Shown: positions 1 to 12,566, counted from the first letter of the stretch. The stretch: 64,000 nt of DNA from Panax quinquefolius (GCA_020205615.1 CM035168.1:8498237-8562236); one strand, 5' to 3'. Program-made: numbers and translations. The notes: generated by a model from the sequence alone, not told the origin.

Positions 1-200
1 ACCTGTTAAAATCTTGGATAAGAAAAAATATATTCTACGCTCCAAGGTTATACCTCAAGTCAAAGTTTTGTGGAGAAACCACGATGTTGAGGAAATGACC
101 TGGAGTTAGAATCTGAAATAAAATCAAGGTATCCTCACCTCTTCGATATACTAGGTATGTACCCTAATTTTGAGGGCAAAATTTCATAAGAAGTGGAGGT
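1..200 (+). pseudogene. Ty3/gypsy pol 3' end (integrase C-terminus) of element E1, cut by the window edge
   Basis: The forward frame from base 2 reads PVKILDKKKYILRSKVIPQV and then VLWRNHDVEEMTW before a stop. This is the conserved tail of the integrase C-terminal/chromodomain-like region in Del/Tekay-type gypsy elements. It is followed by a purine-rich tract (AAGAAGTGGAGGT, 189-200), the polypurine tract, and then by the LTR at 201. The rest of the element lies to the left of the window. In-frame stops show that it is dead. The lineage assignment rests on motif recognition only. Confidence 0.8.
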
Positions 201-1018
201 TGTAAGACCCCAACTTTTATGAATAAAGATGAATTTTCTATAAATATCATTTTTGAATATTAAGGAGTGAATTTAATATAATGTTATAGTTGTGGGTAAT
301 ATTTATATATTTTTCAAAGTTCGCAAGTTGTTATATTATACTCGATTGGTCAGAGAATATTTGTTTTAACAGGGAATTTTCGTACGACGACACAATCATT
401 GGTGGACCCCACAACAGAATTATTGTCGGAATGAGAAAATGACAAAAATATATTTTTATAAAAAAAACGGCAAAAGTTTTACCGTTAATTGTTGAAATAC
501 ACGGTGTTAAAAGTACAGTAATACGCGTGGTTGCATAGTAGCACACGATATTGATTATTGATGCCTAAGTGAGAAGTAACTCAGTTTTGTTCAATTATTG
601 CTACATTAATTATTGCATCACGTTATTTGATTCAATTATTATCAATATTTTATATATTATTAAATCAATAATTAAGACGATACAATTATTCATATTATTA
701 TTTGCATTATTGACGATGTCTAGAAAGTTCTGTCGAGGAAAGGGGTTTGGTCACCTAATTGTGCGCCAATAGGGAGAAATCCTTATCGGAAAGCCCCCTT
801 TTTCCTAGGAATGATCTGATTGTTAAATATTGTGAATAATAATAATGATGAATAAATATTGTTAAAAATATTGAGGGGATTTTTATGAAGTATTTGTCAT
901 AAATTTGCTTATTATATAGACCCCCATTTACCCATTTTTCAAAATAATTGGTAGAAAATTATTTTATAAGGTGGGGACCACATGTTGGACAAAATATGTG
1001 GTGGGGTCCACATGTTGG

Positions 1019-1071
<53 letters not shown>
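201..1071 (+). repeat. Gypsy LTR of E1, first part
   Basis: The LTR begins TGTAAGACCCCAAC right after a polypurine tract, so it is the 3' LTR of E1. It is interrupted in an (AT)n tract (about 1024-1071) by the element at 1072-8936 and resumes at 8937. Short open frames inside it have no family resemblance. Confidence 0.85.
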
Positions 1072-1075
<4 letters not shown>

Positions 1076-2055
1076 AAATCCCAAATTTTACGAATAAAAT
1101 TTAAATTTCTCAAAATATTTTTTTGAATATTATGGTGTGAATTTGAGATAATGTTATAGTTGTGGTAGTATTTATAAATTTTGCAATGTATGCAAGTTGT
1201 TATATAATATTCGATTGGTCGGAGAATATTTGTTTTAACAGAGAATATTCGTACGATGGCACAATCATTGGTGGACCCCACAACTGAATTATTGTCGGAT
1301 TGAGAAAACAACAAAAAATATTTTTATGAAAATAACGGCGGAATTTTTACCGTTAACTGTTGAAACACCTAGTGTTAAAAGTACAGGAATACGCGTGGTT
1401 GCATAGTAGCACACGGTATTGATTATTCATGCTTACGTGAGAAGTCACTCAGTTTTGTTAAATTATTGCCACAGTAATTGTTGAATAGTATCTCACGTTA
1501 TTTGATTCAATTATTGTCGATATTTTATATATTATTAAATCAATAATTGAGATGACAGAGTTATTAATATTATTATTTGTAATATTAACGATGTCTAGAA
1601 GTTCTGCCAAGGAGAGGTTTGGTCACCTAATTGTGCTCGCCAATAGGGAGAAATTCTTATTGGAAAGCCCCCTCTTTCCTGGGAACGACCTGGTCGATTA
1701 ATATTGTGAATTATTATAATGATGATAAATGTTGTTAAAATATTGAAGGAATTTTTTTATGAAGTATTTGATGTATTTTATGGACCCCCATTTACCCATT
1801 TTCTAAAATAATCGGTAGAAATTTTTTAATAAAAGTGGGGCCCATATGTGTTAAAAAAGAAAATGATTTTGGAAATGGGGGGAGAAAGAATATACGTATG
1901 GGATAGGGAAGATATATATGTATATATGTATGTAATGAGTTTGTGGTGGGAGAAAAGGATAGGTGAAAATGATAGATGTGTGATGTGTGTGTGTGTATGA
2001 GTGGGGTGGTGGAAAAGAGTGATAGTGATGTGTGGGTGGGAAAGTGAAATTTGTG

Positions 2056-2114
<59 letters not shown>

Positions 2115-2364
2115 GGTGGTGAAAGTGACATTTGGGGTGGGAGAATTATGTTGGTCCCGGGAGGGAAGAAAAAAAAATCAAATGGTGTAGATATATAATA
2201 TATATATATATAGATAAATAGATATCTAGCATGTGTTTATATATATATATGTATTATATTTTATTTTTTGTTTTAATCCTATTGGTGGGTTGATTGAAAG
2301 TTGCATCAGTGTGTTGTCAAAATTTTGATCCGTGAATTTGCAAAGACATCATGTTGTATAAATG

Positions 2365-2413
<49 letters not shown>

Positions 2414-3551
2414 ATTTAAAAGATTTTGTTTTAAATCTGGACCGTTCGTTTAAAAGTAAATCAATCTGGACCGTTCAGAAATTAGTTACTATTCAGGTCC
2501 ATTCTTACATAAATAGAAGCTCATTCCTTCATTATTTCTTACGAATTCACTAAAACTCTAGAGAAGCGTAGAGAGATAATTCTTCTTCTATAATCTTGGC
2601 GTATTTCTTTAGCGTTTAAGAAAGCTTTGAAAGCGTAGTGCAAGTTTCTTCAAGTATATCCCCGCCTACTCATAAATAAATACTCTTCTTCATAAGGTAA
2701 GGGATATTATTTGTTGTACTGTAAGGGGTATTATTTCTTTTGTATTCATGAAGAGAACTTCATTATTCCAATATTTATTATTACATTAGAATAACTTTTT
2801 GTATATCGCGGCTACCCCATACTTGGTGAAATTCTTCCGTTATTCCATCCTTTATTATTACATTGGAATATCCTCGTCTGCAAGGCGTTTTACGCCGACA
2901 CGGTTCCGCTTTTATTATTCTCGTTGGAACATCCCGCTTGATGCGAATACACGAATATCCGTGGCTGTGAGTGCATGGATAATTTATGGTTGTGATACTA
3001 ATGAATATCCTTGGTCAGTAGTGCGGGGATGATGTGGATTATTTATTAAAGTCGAGTCCCAAATGATAAAAGTGATGAAAAACCTTTTAAATCATAAAAG
3101 ATAGTAGATTTTATTCTCTACTGACTCTTTTAATGGATTGCTTATTCAATGCAGCTTAAACTTGATGTCTATTGTATTTTATCGGTTTAACACTATTGAA
3201 GACTAATGATAATTTATTACGCATTATCTTAGTCATAATATTTCTTCTTGGGCTAGTTGAGCTCACCATTTCTTTCAATTGTTCTCTTGGAAATGAGAAC
3301 GTGGCAATGGACTAATCGGGGATCGGAGTGGCGGTCCGAGATGATAGTATTAGTAGTCCTCACTATTACATTAAATAGTGTGACAATAAATGTAATGAGG
3401 ACTTATTCTGAGAGTGGATATTTTCTAGAAGACAATATTTGTATTAAAACTCACAGCACTCTTGTTGTATATTAAAGATTGTATTTGTATTCTGTACCAT
3501 GTATTTGGCGACTCAGAATAGGTGATGTATACCTATTTTGGGGGCGACACA
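1072..3551 (+). repeat. E2 5' LTR (about 2.48 kb)
   Basis: It aligns along its length with 5922-8936, starting TTTAAAATCCC against TGTAAAATCCC. It ends GGGGGCGACACA just before the primer site. It is about 535 bp shorter than the 3' LTR. Part of the missing sequence is a block of the 60-bp minisatellite and adjoining DNA, with the break near 2945. Its TATA box is changed (CATAAATA at 2509-2516). Confidence 0.88.
2059..2110. repeat. (AT)n microsatellite in LTR
   Basis: A run of alternating AT also occurs at 2364-2411, and equivalents in the partner LTR are at about 6910-6960, 7080-7120 and 7230-7262. It produces artefactual Ile-Tyr open frames on both strands. Confidence 0.95.
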
Positions 3552-3570
3552 GTTGGTATCAAAGCTTAGG
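3552..3570 (+). other. Primer-binding site of E2
   Basis: GTTGGTATCAAAGCTTAGG follows the LTR end directly. It resembles the methionine-tRNA primer site TGGTATCAGAGC used by many plant LTR elements. The reverse element at 16009-23693 has the same site and leader. Confidence 0.8.
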
Positions 3571-3738
3571 GATATGATCCCTGGCTAAGATGTGAGACAA
3601 GAACTAGGAGGGGAGAGACGGAAAATTCCATCACTAATTTGACATACCTAAGTTTATTTGTTATTTAATTGGTCGGTCAGAGTATATTGATAATATGTGA
3701 CATGTTAATTAACCCTTGTTTTGTGGCAGTATTTGAAA

Positions 3739-4260
3739 ATGGCAGCTGAAAATGTTAACAATGGAGTGAATGAGACCGTGGAGACACCTCTAATCACCAA
3801 CCAGGATAATGTAATATCAGGCGAAGGAGGAATTAGAGATATCCATGTGGTGAGGGAAGAATTAATAGTTGCTCCCGAGCTAGTCGCAAAGGTAGCAACT
3901 GAGAGTGAGGAAGAAGAGGAACCTGAGGAGAATTTATTAGAAGAAATTTTTGATAAAAAATGTAGAACTGCAAGATCGTATTCGTGAGTTAGAAGAACAG
4001 GTTGAAGAACGGCAAGCGATCGTGGAACAAAGGGATGCAACAATTCAAAATTGTGTTACCCGATATGTGATGCTCGAAAAAAATCACTCTTTGGCAGAGT
4101 GTAAGATATTAAAGTTGGAATCTGAGAATTCAAATATCAAGGATCAATTTGAAAGAAGAAACAATCGAGCGAGTGAGAATGAAGGATGCGTGGGTAACAA
4201 TGCATTACGACGTGTTGATATTGTAGAAAGAGACGTCCAGATCCAAACAAAGCTAAAATA
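3739..4260 (+). pseudogene. Gag-position frame with coiled coil (E2), frameshifted
   Basis: A frame starting MAAENVNNGVNETVE lies about 170 bp past the primer site, where gag belongs. After an acidic stretch (about residues 54-70, ESEEEEEPEENLLEE) the frame shifts near 3955. The next frame (3950-4258) is heptad-rich with ELQDRIRELEEQVEERQ, which predicts a coiled coil. I do not see the usual gypsy capsid motifs or a CCHC zinc knuckle, so it is either a truncated gag or an unrelated N-terminal module. The role is inferred from position only. Confidence 0.5.
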
Positions 4261-4554
4261 GATGATATACATTTCTCTTTTGGATGACGAATTGGGAGAA
4301 CCCAACATCGAGTTTTAAATTATCCACATGCAGCGGTCGAATCTCAATTCGATATGGATCGAAGATTGATGATTCAGATCATGAAATAGGAGTACGATGA
4401 AGTAGTTGAGGGTGGAATATGCCCTATAGAAAAGTCAATTCCAACGATAGTGATGACATCAAATGCTACCCCATACAAGTCAAAGCCGGGTAGTTTAAAG
4501 GAGAGCGGTTGTCATGACTTCCCAACAAGTGAGGAACCCAAATGAAGTTATCAC

Positions 4555-4945
4555 GAGTAAGCTTATCATAAACTCTTATGAAGTCTATACAGTGTTAGAT
4601 ACCGGTTCTACTCACTCTTTCATTTCACCTATTTGTGTTTAATACTTGAATTTAACTTTGGAGAAGTTAGACTTTGATTTATCTGTTGAAACTCAGTTGG
4701 AAGAAACCTTCATTACCTCCACTATTTATACATCTTGTTTGATTCAAATCAACACTTTCACCTTACCTGTCGATCTTATCTCTTTGAAAATACTTGCTGT
4801 TGACGTGATTTTAGGAATCGATTGGTTAACTACTCATCATGCTTTTAGTAAGGTTGTTAGCTTTCATATTCCAAACCAACCTGTTATGCGAATTCAAGCA
4901 ACCAAACCACCAAAGTCAATCGTTGTCATATCAAGACATAAGTAA
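4555..4945 (+). pseudogene. Retroviral-type aspartic protease remnant (E2 pol)
   Basis: The frame contains VLDTGSTHSFISP, the active-site DTG loop of retropepsins as found in gypsy polyproteins, about 10 residues from the visible start. It is followed by a stop (TAA at 4640-4642) and then a further 99 codons that include VDVILGIDWL, the flap-side LGMDWL motif of the family. Protease normally processes Gag-Pol in the virus-like particle. The in-frame stop makes this copy inactive. Confidence 0.8.
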
Positions 4946-5009
4946 AGAGCCCCGGTCCTTTCGTTGTTGACTTCCTTGTGTGGAATGCACCGAAGCCAGA
5001 CTTTCTGTA

Positions 5010-5908
5010 GGCGACGTCGTAAATGACGGTGGCAAGTTGATAGGTATCAATGTGACGTGCTATCCAAGTCTTGGATGAAGGTCACAGTTTTGAATGACAT
5101 TTCTATTGTTAATAAATTTCCTGACGTTGAAGACTTCTTGGCCTACCCCAGAGCATGAAATCGAATTTTGTACTGACCTCAGTACAAAACCCATTTCTTA
5201 AATCCTCAAATATTTTCTTCACCCAAAATGAACGTAACATGCGCCAAAGATGTTGGCTCGAGCTGTTGAAGATTACGATCGTACCATTCAATATCATTAT
5301 GGAAGAGTTAACGTGGTAGCTGACGCGTTGAGTAGAAGATCATATGTGTTTACGAGTGCGATGTTATTAACAAAAAGACCCATTTCGTATAAATGATGAA
5401 GATAGAGTTAAAGACTTTAAGGACCCACGTGAAGATAACGAATATACGATTAGAATCGACTTTAATCGATATAGTTAAAGCCGCTTAAGCTACATACTCA
5501 GAGCTGATGAATGTGAAGAAGAAGGTTCGAGAGGGAGTTATTCTAGAAGCAGAAATCGACGAAGAGAGGAAATCTCAACCCTCGATTTAATTGGCCCATT
5601 TGAAATCCTCGATCGAGTAGGAACAGTGGCCTATAGACTCGTTTACCGCCAAATATGTTGCGTGTTCATAACGTTTATCACGTGTCAATGTTACGTAAAT
5701 ATGTGGACGACCCAAACCACATTATTAAATTGGAACTGGACGAGATAGCAGAAGATTTAATGTTTGAGGAGATACATGTTAAAATCTTGGATAAGAAGGA
5801 TCCTATTTGACACTCAAAGGTTATACCTCAAGAGTTAGAATCGGACGAAGTGTCCTCATCTGTTCGGCATACCAGGTACATACGTAAATTTTGAGGGCGA
5901 AATTTCAT
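5010..5908 (+). pseudogene. Gypsy pol remnants: RT entry, RNase H end and integrase C-terminus
   Basis: Scraps appear in the expected order but in different frames. LNDISIVNKFPDVEDFL (about 5090-5140) is the segment before reverse transcriptase. DRTIQYHYGRVNVVADALSR (about 5278-5335) is the end of RNase H. GPFEILDRVGTVAYRLV (about 5595-5645) and the chromo-proximal tail (about 5780-5830) are the integrase C-terminus. The RT palm and the integrase catalytic core are missing, so this is an internally deleted copy that could move only with help from a relative. Confidence 0.75.
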
Positions 5909-5921
5909 AAGGAGGGGAGAT
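5909..5921 (+). other. Polypurine tract of E2
   Basis: AAGGAGGGGAGAT lies directly before the 3' LTR and is the expected plus-strand primer. The same tract occurs at 189-200 and 10908-10920, and in reverse at 18423-18436. Confidence 0.8.
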
Positions 5922-6906
5922 TGTAAAATCCCAAATTTTACGAATAAAGATTTAAATTTCTCAAAATATTTTTTTGAATATTATTGTGTGAATTTGAGAT
6001 AATGTTATAGTTGTGGTAGTATTTATAAATTTTGCAATGTATGCAAGTTGTTATATAATATTCGATTGGTCGGGGAATATTTGTTTTAACATGGAATATT
6101 CGTACGACGGCACAATCATTGATGGACCCCAAAACGGAATTATTGTCGGATTGAGAAAAAAATAAAAAATATTTTTATGAAAATAACGGCAAAAGTTTTA
6201 CCGTTAACTGTTGAAACACCCGGTGTTAAAAGTACAGGAATACGCGTGGTTGCATAGTAGCACACGGTATTGATTATTCATGCTTACGTGAGAAGTCACT
6301 CAGTTTTGTTAAATTATTGTAACAATAATTGTTGAATAGTATCTCACGTTATTTGATTCAATTATTGTCGATATTTTATATATTATTAAATCAATAATTG
6401 AGATGACGAGTTATTAATATTATTATTTGCAATATTAACGATGTCTAGAAGTTACGCGATGATGAGAGGTTTGGTCACCTAATTGCTTGGCGCATAGGGA
6501 GAAATCCTTATTGAAAGCCCCTCTTTCACAGGAACGACACAGGTCGATTAATATTGTGAATTATTATAATGATGATAAATGTTGTTAAAATATTGAAGGA
6601 ATTTTTATGAAGTATTTGATGTATTTTATGGACCCCCATTTACCCATTTTCTAAAATAATCGGTAGAAATTTTTAATAAAAAGTGGGGCCCATATGTGTT
6701 AAAAAAAGAAAATGATTTTGGAAATGGGGGAGAAAAGAATATACGTATGGGATAGGAAGATATATATATGTATATATGTATGTAATGAGTTTGTGGTGGG
6801 AGAAAAGGATAGGTGAAAATGATAGGTGTGTGATGTGTGTGTGTGTGTATGGTGGTGTGGTGGAAAAGAGTGATAGTGATGTGTGGGTGGAAAAGTAAAA
6901 TTTGTG

Positions 6907-6965
<59 letters not shown>

Positions 6966-7077
6966 TTGGTGGTGAAAGTGACATTTGGGGTGGGAGAATT
7001 ATGTTGGTCCTGGAGGAAGAAAAAAAAATCAAATGGTGTAGATATAATATATATATATATATATATATATAGCATGT

Positions 7078-7123
<46 letters not shown>

Positions 7124-7227
7124 TTTTTTTTGTTTTAATCCTATTGGTGGGTTGATTGAAAGTTGTATCGATTGTGTCGTCAAAATTTTAATCCGTGAAT
7201 TTGCAAAGACATCATGTTGTATAAATG

Positions 7228-7268
<41 letters not shown>

Positions 7269-8936
7269 AAATATATTATATTTTATTTAAAAGAATTTAT
7301 TTTAAATTTAAGTAAAGTAATCAATGGACCGTTCAGAATTAGTTACTATTCAGTCCATTCTTCTATAAATAGAAGCTCATTCCTTCATTATTTCTTATGA
7401 ATTCACTGAAACTCTAGAGAGAGAAATTGTAGAGATATCTCTTCTTCTATAATTTTGAGCGTATTTCTTTAACGTTTAAGAAAGCTTTGAGCGTAGTGTA
7501 AGTTTCTTCAAGTATATCCCCGCCCTACCGACGGAATACTCTTCTTCATAAGGTAAGGGATATTATTTGTTGTACCTGTAAGGGGTATTATTTCTTTTGT
7601 ATTCATCAAGAGAACTTCATTATTCCATTATTTATTATTACATTGGAATAACCTATATATACATGAGCTACCCTATACTTGGTGAAATTCTTCCATTATT
7701 CCATCCTTTATTATTACATTGGAATATCCTCATTTACATCGTTTTGACGCCGGACACGGTTCCGTCTTTATTATTCTGTTGAAATATCACATCACATGCG
7801 CTTTTACACCTGACCGGTTCCGCTTTTATTATTACATTGGAACATCCTATCGGTGCGTATTTACTTTGACACAGTTCCGTTATTTATTATTCTGTTGGAA
7901 TAACTTTATGCATCTGCAATACCGCATGCGTGGTGATTTCTTTTGTTATTCCATTCTTTATTATACTCGGTTGGTTAAAGTTTTGACTTCTATACTCCAT
8001 GAAATTAAATGGAATATCCTTGATATTTAAGGCTTCATCCAAATCTTTTCGTGGAAATATTCTTCCGAGCATTCTTAAATTTTACTCTCTGAAAGAAGTA
8101 TCATGTTGACAATTTGGGCGTTATTAGTTTCAAATAAATTAATTCTTGAACTTGTTTTATTGAATTCTTATATCATTGTCATCATCCTCATATTTATATT
8201 TTGTTGAAAGTCATCTTTGGCTTGTAGTGCATAGATGGAATTGGTATGATTATGACCAGGGATTATTCGGTGTAATCATTACCGTAATGTTACAAATGAT
8301 GTGGTAAAAGTCCTCATTGGCCCGTAGTGCATTGATGGGCATTGTTGGCATGATCATGACCATTGATGAATACACGAATATCCTTGGCCCGTGAATGGAT
8401 AATTTGTGGTTGTGATCTACTAATGAATATCTTTGGTCGTAGTCTTGGGATGATGTGGATTATTTATTGTCGAGTCCTAGCGATAAAAATGATGAAAAAC
8501 CTTTTAAATCATAAAAGATAGTAGATTTTATTCTCTACTTGACTCTTTTAATGGATTGCTTATTCCACCGCAGCTAAACTTGATGTCATTGTATTTTATC
8601 GGTTTAACATTTGTTGAAGACTAATGATAATTTATTCTGCATTATCTTAGTCATAATATTTCTTCTTGGGGCTAGTTGAGCTCACCTTTTCTTTCACTTT
8701 GTTCTTTGAAATGAGAACGTAGTGGGAGACTAAATGGGGATCGAGTGATGGTCAGGATGATAGTATTAGTAGTCCTCACTATTCTATTAAATAGTATGAC
8801 AATAAATGTAATGAGGACAATATTTGTATTAAAACTAACAACACTCTTGTAGTATATTAAAGATTGTATTTGTATTCTGTACCATGTATTTGGCGACTCA
8901 GAATAGGTGATGTATACCTATTTTGGGGGCGTCACA
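5922..8936 (+). repeat. E2 3' LTR (about 3.0 kb)
   Basis: It starts TGTAAAATCCCAAATTTTAC and ends TTTTGGGGGCGTCACA. It is the longer LTR copy and includes a 60-bp-period minisatellite (about 7600-7960), the CCCGTAGTGCAT-type repeat region (about 8220-8450) and several (AT)n tracts. TATA box at 7364-7371. Confidence 0.9.
7364..7371 (+). promoter_or_regulatory. LTR TATA box (E2 3' LTR)
   Basis: TATAAATA is followed by a CTCATTCCTTCATTATTTC-type leader. It is conserved in position among the gypsy LTR copies of the window. Confidence 0.55.
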
Positions 8937-10633
8937 TATATATTATAATAAGTTTTGTTTTTTATGAAAAATAGAATATATTATATTTTTTTATGCATAG
9001 TGCTTGTATAGTAGCTGCATAGTGTTTGCATAGTAAATCATAATTTTTTTTCAACCAAATGAAAATTCCGTGAACCATTTCCTGTGCACACGTGATTCTG
9101 AAATTCAAATAGTATCATTTCTATTCTCCTATAAATAGGATGCTTAGTTAGAATTGAAAATCATACAAGAATCAGAGAATTCTTCTTCTATAATATTGAG
9201 CGTATTTCTTTAGAGTTTTAAGAAGCTTTGAGCGTAGAAAACAGTGAAAGTTTTCTTCAAGAATATCCCCGCTATACCAGTTGGAATACTCTTCTTTTTA
9301 AGGTAAGGGATGCTATTTTTGTTCAATACTCGTAAGAAATAATATTTTATTCCACACTCTGTAGTATGTAAGTAATATTATTTCATTTCAGATTTCGAAT
9401 TCTACACTCATTTTGTTAAAGTTTTGGCTTCTATACTCCATGAAATTAGTAGAATATCATTGATATTTACGCTTCATCCAGTATCTTTTCATGAAAATAT
9501 TATTCTGAGCATTCTTGATAAGTTTTAACTTTTTCATACCGGAGTACTATTCACGGGGTTACTATTCCTAAAGTACTATTCATGGGGTACTATTCACTCG
9601 GTTACTATTCACCCGGGGTACTATTCGTGACAAAAATTGATTTCTTTTTTGTCCAAATCATTTTTGATACAATATTATTCTTGAATTTTACTCCACAAAG
9701 CAAAGATCATGTTGACAATTTGGACATTATTGAATTCTGGATAAATTAAATTATAAATCTTTAAAAATTTATCCTTTGCTTTCTTGTAATTGAATTCTTA
9801 TATCATTGTCATTATCCTCATATTTATATTATGATGAAAGTCATCTGTGGCCCGTAGTGTATAGATGGACTTGGTATAATTATGACTAGGGATTATTCGG
9901 TATAATCATAACCGTAATGTTACAAATGATGTGGAAAAAGTCCTCATTAGCCCGTAGTGCATTGATGGACAGTGGTTGGCATGATCATGACCATTGATGA
10001 AAACACGAATATCCTTGGCTGCTCGTAGTTCATGGATAATTTGTGGTCGTGATACTAATGAATATCCTTGGTCGTAGTGCAGGGATGATTCGGTGATGTG
10101 GATTATTTATTAAGCTTAGTCTCAGCGATAAAATTGATGATAAACTTTTTAAATCATAGAAAATAGTAGATATCATGCTCTACTTGACTCTTCTAATGGA
10201 TTACTTATTTCACTGTAGTTAAACTTGATGTCTATTGTATTTTATCAGTTTAACATTGTTGAAGGCTAACGATAAATTATTCTGCATTATCTTAGTCATA
10301 ATATTTCTTACTGGGCTAGTTGAGCTCACCCTTTGATTTCATTGTTCTCTTCAGGAAATGAGAATATAGTTGGGACTAGTCGGGGAACGTAGTGGCGGTC
10401 CAGATGTTTGCATTAGTAGTCCTCACTATTTTGTGAAATAGTGTGAAAATAAATGTAATAATATTGAATTTGAATTTGGATATTGTCTAGAAGATAATAT
10501 TCGTGTTGACACTCCCAGCTTATATTTTGTCATACTTTACACGACAGTTGTATAATTAAGTTGTATTTGAATTTTCTACCATGTATTTGGCGACTCAGAA
10601 TGGGTGATGTATACCTATTTTAGGGGCATCACA
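8937..10633 (+). repeat. Gypsy LTR of E1, second part
   Basis: This resumes the LTR begun at 201 and ends with the family terminus (a GGGGCATCACA version of GGGGGCGTCACA). It includes a TATA box, TATAAATA at 9130-9137, a minisatellite of a TACTATTCAC-type unit (about 9538-9632), and the CCCGTAGTGCATGGA-type repeats common to this LTR group. The sequence after 10633 is pol of another copy, so E1 inserted into a relative. Confidence 0.8.
9130..9137 (+). promoter_or_regulatory. LTR TATA box (E1)
   Basis: TATAAATA sits upstream of the presumed R region of the LTR. The same box occurs at the equivalent place in the sister LTR at 7364-7371. This is probably the retrotransposon RNA promoter, and activity is not implied. 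Confidence 0.55.
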
Positions 10634-10920
10634 TTTATGGTACATAAATATGTGAAAGACTCAAAACCACATCATTAAATAGGAACCAGATGAGATAGCA
10701 GATGATTTAACACATGAGAATGTACCTGTCAAGATCTTAGATAAGAAGGAACAAATCCTACACTTAAAGGTTATAACTCAAGTCAAAGTTTTATGAAGAA
10801 ATCATGATACAGAGGAAATGACCTGAGGGCTAGAATCTGAAATTAGAGCTGGGTGTCATCACCTCTTCAAAATGTCATGTATGTCAATTTCGGGGATAAA
10901 ATTTCATAAGGATGGGAGGT
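10634..10920 (+). pseudogene. Gypsy pol 3' end of a third copy (E3), target of E1
   Basis: The DNA matches E2 pol at 5690-5900 (ATGGTACATAAATATGTG against ATGTTACGTAAATATGTG) and runs through the KILD-type tail to a polypurine tract (AAGGATGGGAGGT) at 10908-10920. The reading frame is broken by several stops. It begins abruptly at the E1 LTR end, which shows that E1 inserted into this copy's pol. Confidence 0.8.
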
Positions 10921-11785
10921 TGTAAGACTCCAACTTTTAATAAATAAAACTTAATTTTCTTTATAAATATTATTCTAAACATTAAGGTATTAAATTGATA
11001 AAAAAATGTTAAAGTTAATGATGATATGTGCACATTATAAAAAACAAAATAATATTGGGGAATATTCAATAAAGTACAACGGCGCCGAAATAACCAATCA
11101 TTGGTCGATCCCACAACAAAATAATTATCATATATAAAAAATGATAGAAATAACTTTTTTAATAAAAAATTGTCGACGAAACTATTACCTTTTAACTGTT
11201 AAAATACCCGATGATAAAGGAGCAGTAGCACGCGATATTCCATAGTAACACACTGTATTCTATAGTATTTCACATTATTAAACCAATAATTATCACCGTA
11301 GCAAGGGTAATATTGAACAGTTACGTAATTAAAAGTCACATGTGTTAAATAATTAGACATATTCATTATTTGAAGAACAATTTATACTTAAATATATGTA
11401 ATATTAATATATTAAGTCAATAATGTAGAAGATGGATAATATAATAATAATTGTGAATAGTAAAGAAAAATTCAACCTTGAAATATAAAAAAATATGAAT
11501 AATTAATATGTGGTAGATAAAATGTAATATTTAAATGTGCAAAATGTGGATAATTAATATGTGGCAGATTAAAGATAATCTAGAAATGTGAAAAGTATGG
11601 TTAATTGATTAATGATATCAATTAAAGATAATCTTGAAATGTGAAAAGTTCGGTTAATTGATGTGTGATAGATATTGGTTAGGTTTTGACTATAAATAGA
11701 GTGTTTAGCATAAGGAGTTTCTTAACTTTCTTACTTATCCTTCTGTCCACTATTTAAAAATTGCTGAGTATAAATGTCTTTAAGA
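10921..11785 (+). repeat. E3 gypsy LTR, divergent and truncated
   Basis: It starts TGTAAGACTCCAACTT after the polypurine tract and keeps the first LTR segments in diverged form (for example the CAATCATTGGT block near 11095). It then has three related 60-bp units (about 11500-11670) and a TATA box region (CTATAAATAGAG, about 11689-11700). No LTR 3' end is seen before copia DNA begins. The boundary at 11785 is approximate. Confidence 0.6.
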
Positions 11786-11789
11786 GTGT

Positions 11790-12566
11790 CTCTCTTTTCA
11801 GTAATCATTCGGCCATCTTCCTTTTCTTGGAAGACTCATTTAATAGTAAGACTTGGTATTTCTTTGTTGAAAAGTGACTCTATACAGTTTTCAACATGTT
11901 AAGAAATTCAGGCAAGCTGACATCTAGCTTGTTCCTGTGAAAGTTCACAACAAATTGTGAGGGGGAATCTAAGAGTGACTGGAAGATCAAATCTTGGTTC
12001 AATTCTCCAACCATGACAAAACTCAAATGTCCCAATTACTAAATCAAATTGATCATTTTAAGAACATGTGTTTATACTGTATTACCATCGGTCATTATAG
12101 ATCGAAAGAGCTCCTTAAATATCTCATATCTGATCGCCTTACTCTGATCACCATACAAATCTTGAAGGTGCAGTACGTGCATCCATTTTCTCATGTTGAC
12201 GCTATAACTCGTTACTCATGGAGGGCAACCTGATGCACTAAGCCACATTTGCATCATCGTGCTACTTTCTAAAAGTATCAATCTAAAATTGGCGAATTAA
12301 GAATATAAGATAGCTTTTCAGCCCTGATAACAATTCTCAAATTTCTTTACCAATCTGTATAATTTGGTCTGGTTAACTTATTAGCATCCAATATGCTTCA
12401 CAGTGATAGTGAATTAGATATAGTAAAATTCTGTAAATGAAATTTTAATAACAACATTAGCATGCATTCATTTTATTAATCATCAAATTAATTAAGTCTT
12501 TTTTAAAATGATGTTTCCCACTATTTTAATCAAACTATATGACCTTCTATATATAGTTCGGTAGTG
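11790..12566 (-). pseudogene. Ty1/copia gag remnant, old copy
   Basis: Reading on -, this matches the gag of the copia array further right (44860-45819 and 52200-53182). It keeps scraps of the central gag domain and the stretch before the zinc knuckle, but the start codon and frame are lost. Between gag and the LTR at 12567 most of the leader found in the array copies is deleted, including the primer site. Its LTR continues at 12567 and 25488. Confidence 0.7.

Larger units (their letters stand above)
1072..8936 (+). mobile_element. Ty3/gypsy LTR retrotransposon E2 with two LTRs, decayed and nested in E1's LTR
   Basis: The order is 5' LTR (1072-3551), methionine-tRNA-type primer site, gag-like frame, protease remnant, heavily deleted pol, polypurine tract and 3' LTR (5922-8936). 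The internal region is only about 2.4 kb. Most of reverse transcriptase, RNase H and the integrase core is missing, so the element is non-autonomous. It landed in an (AT)n tract of E1's LTR, and the 5-bp target duplication (ATATA/TATAT) cannot be placed exactly. The 5' LTR start has decayed from TG to TT. Confidence 0.88.

Noticed and set aside
964..1314. Open frames rich in Ile-Tyr (also 1826-2198, 6673-7400)
   Set aside because: They come from translating (AT)n tracts and gypsy LTR DNA. There is no start context, domain or conservation between LTR copies at the protein level.
10634..10920. That this pol end belongs to element E1
   Set aside because: E1's own pol end and polypurine tract are at 1-200 before its LTR at 201. 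The copy at 10634 has its own polypurine tract and LTR start at 10921, so it is a separate element.
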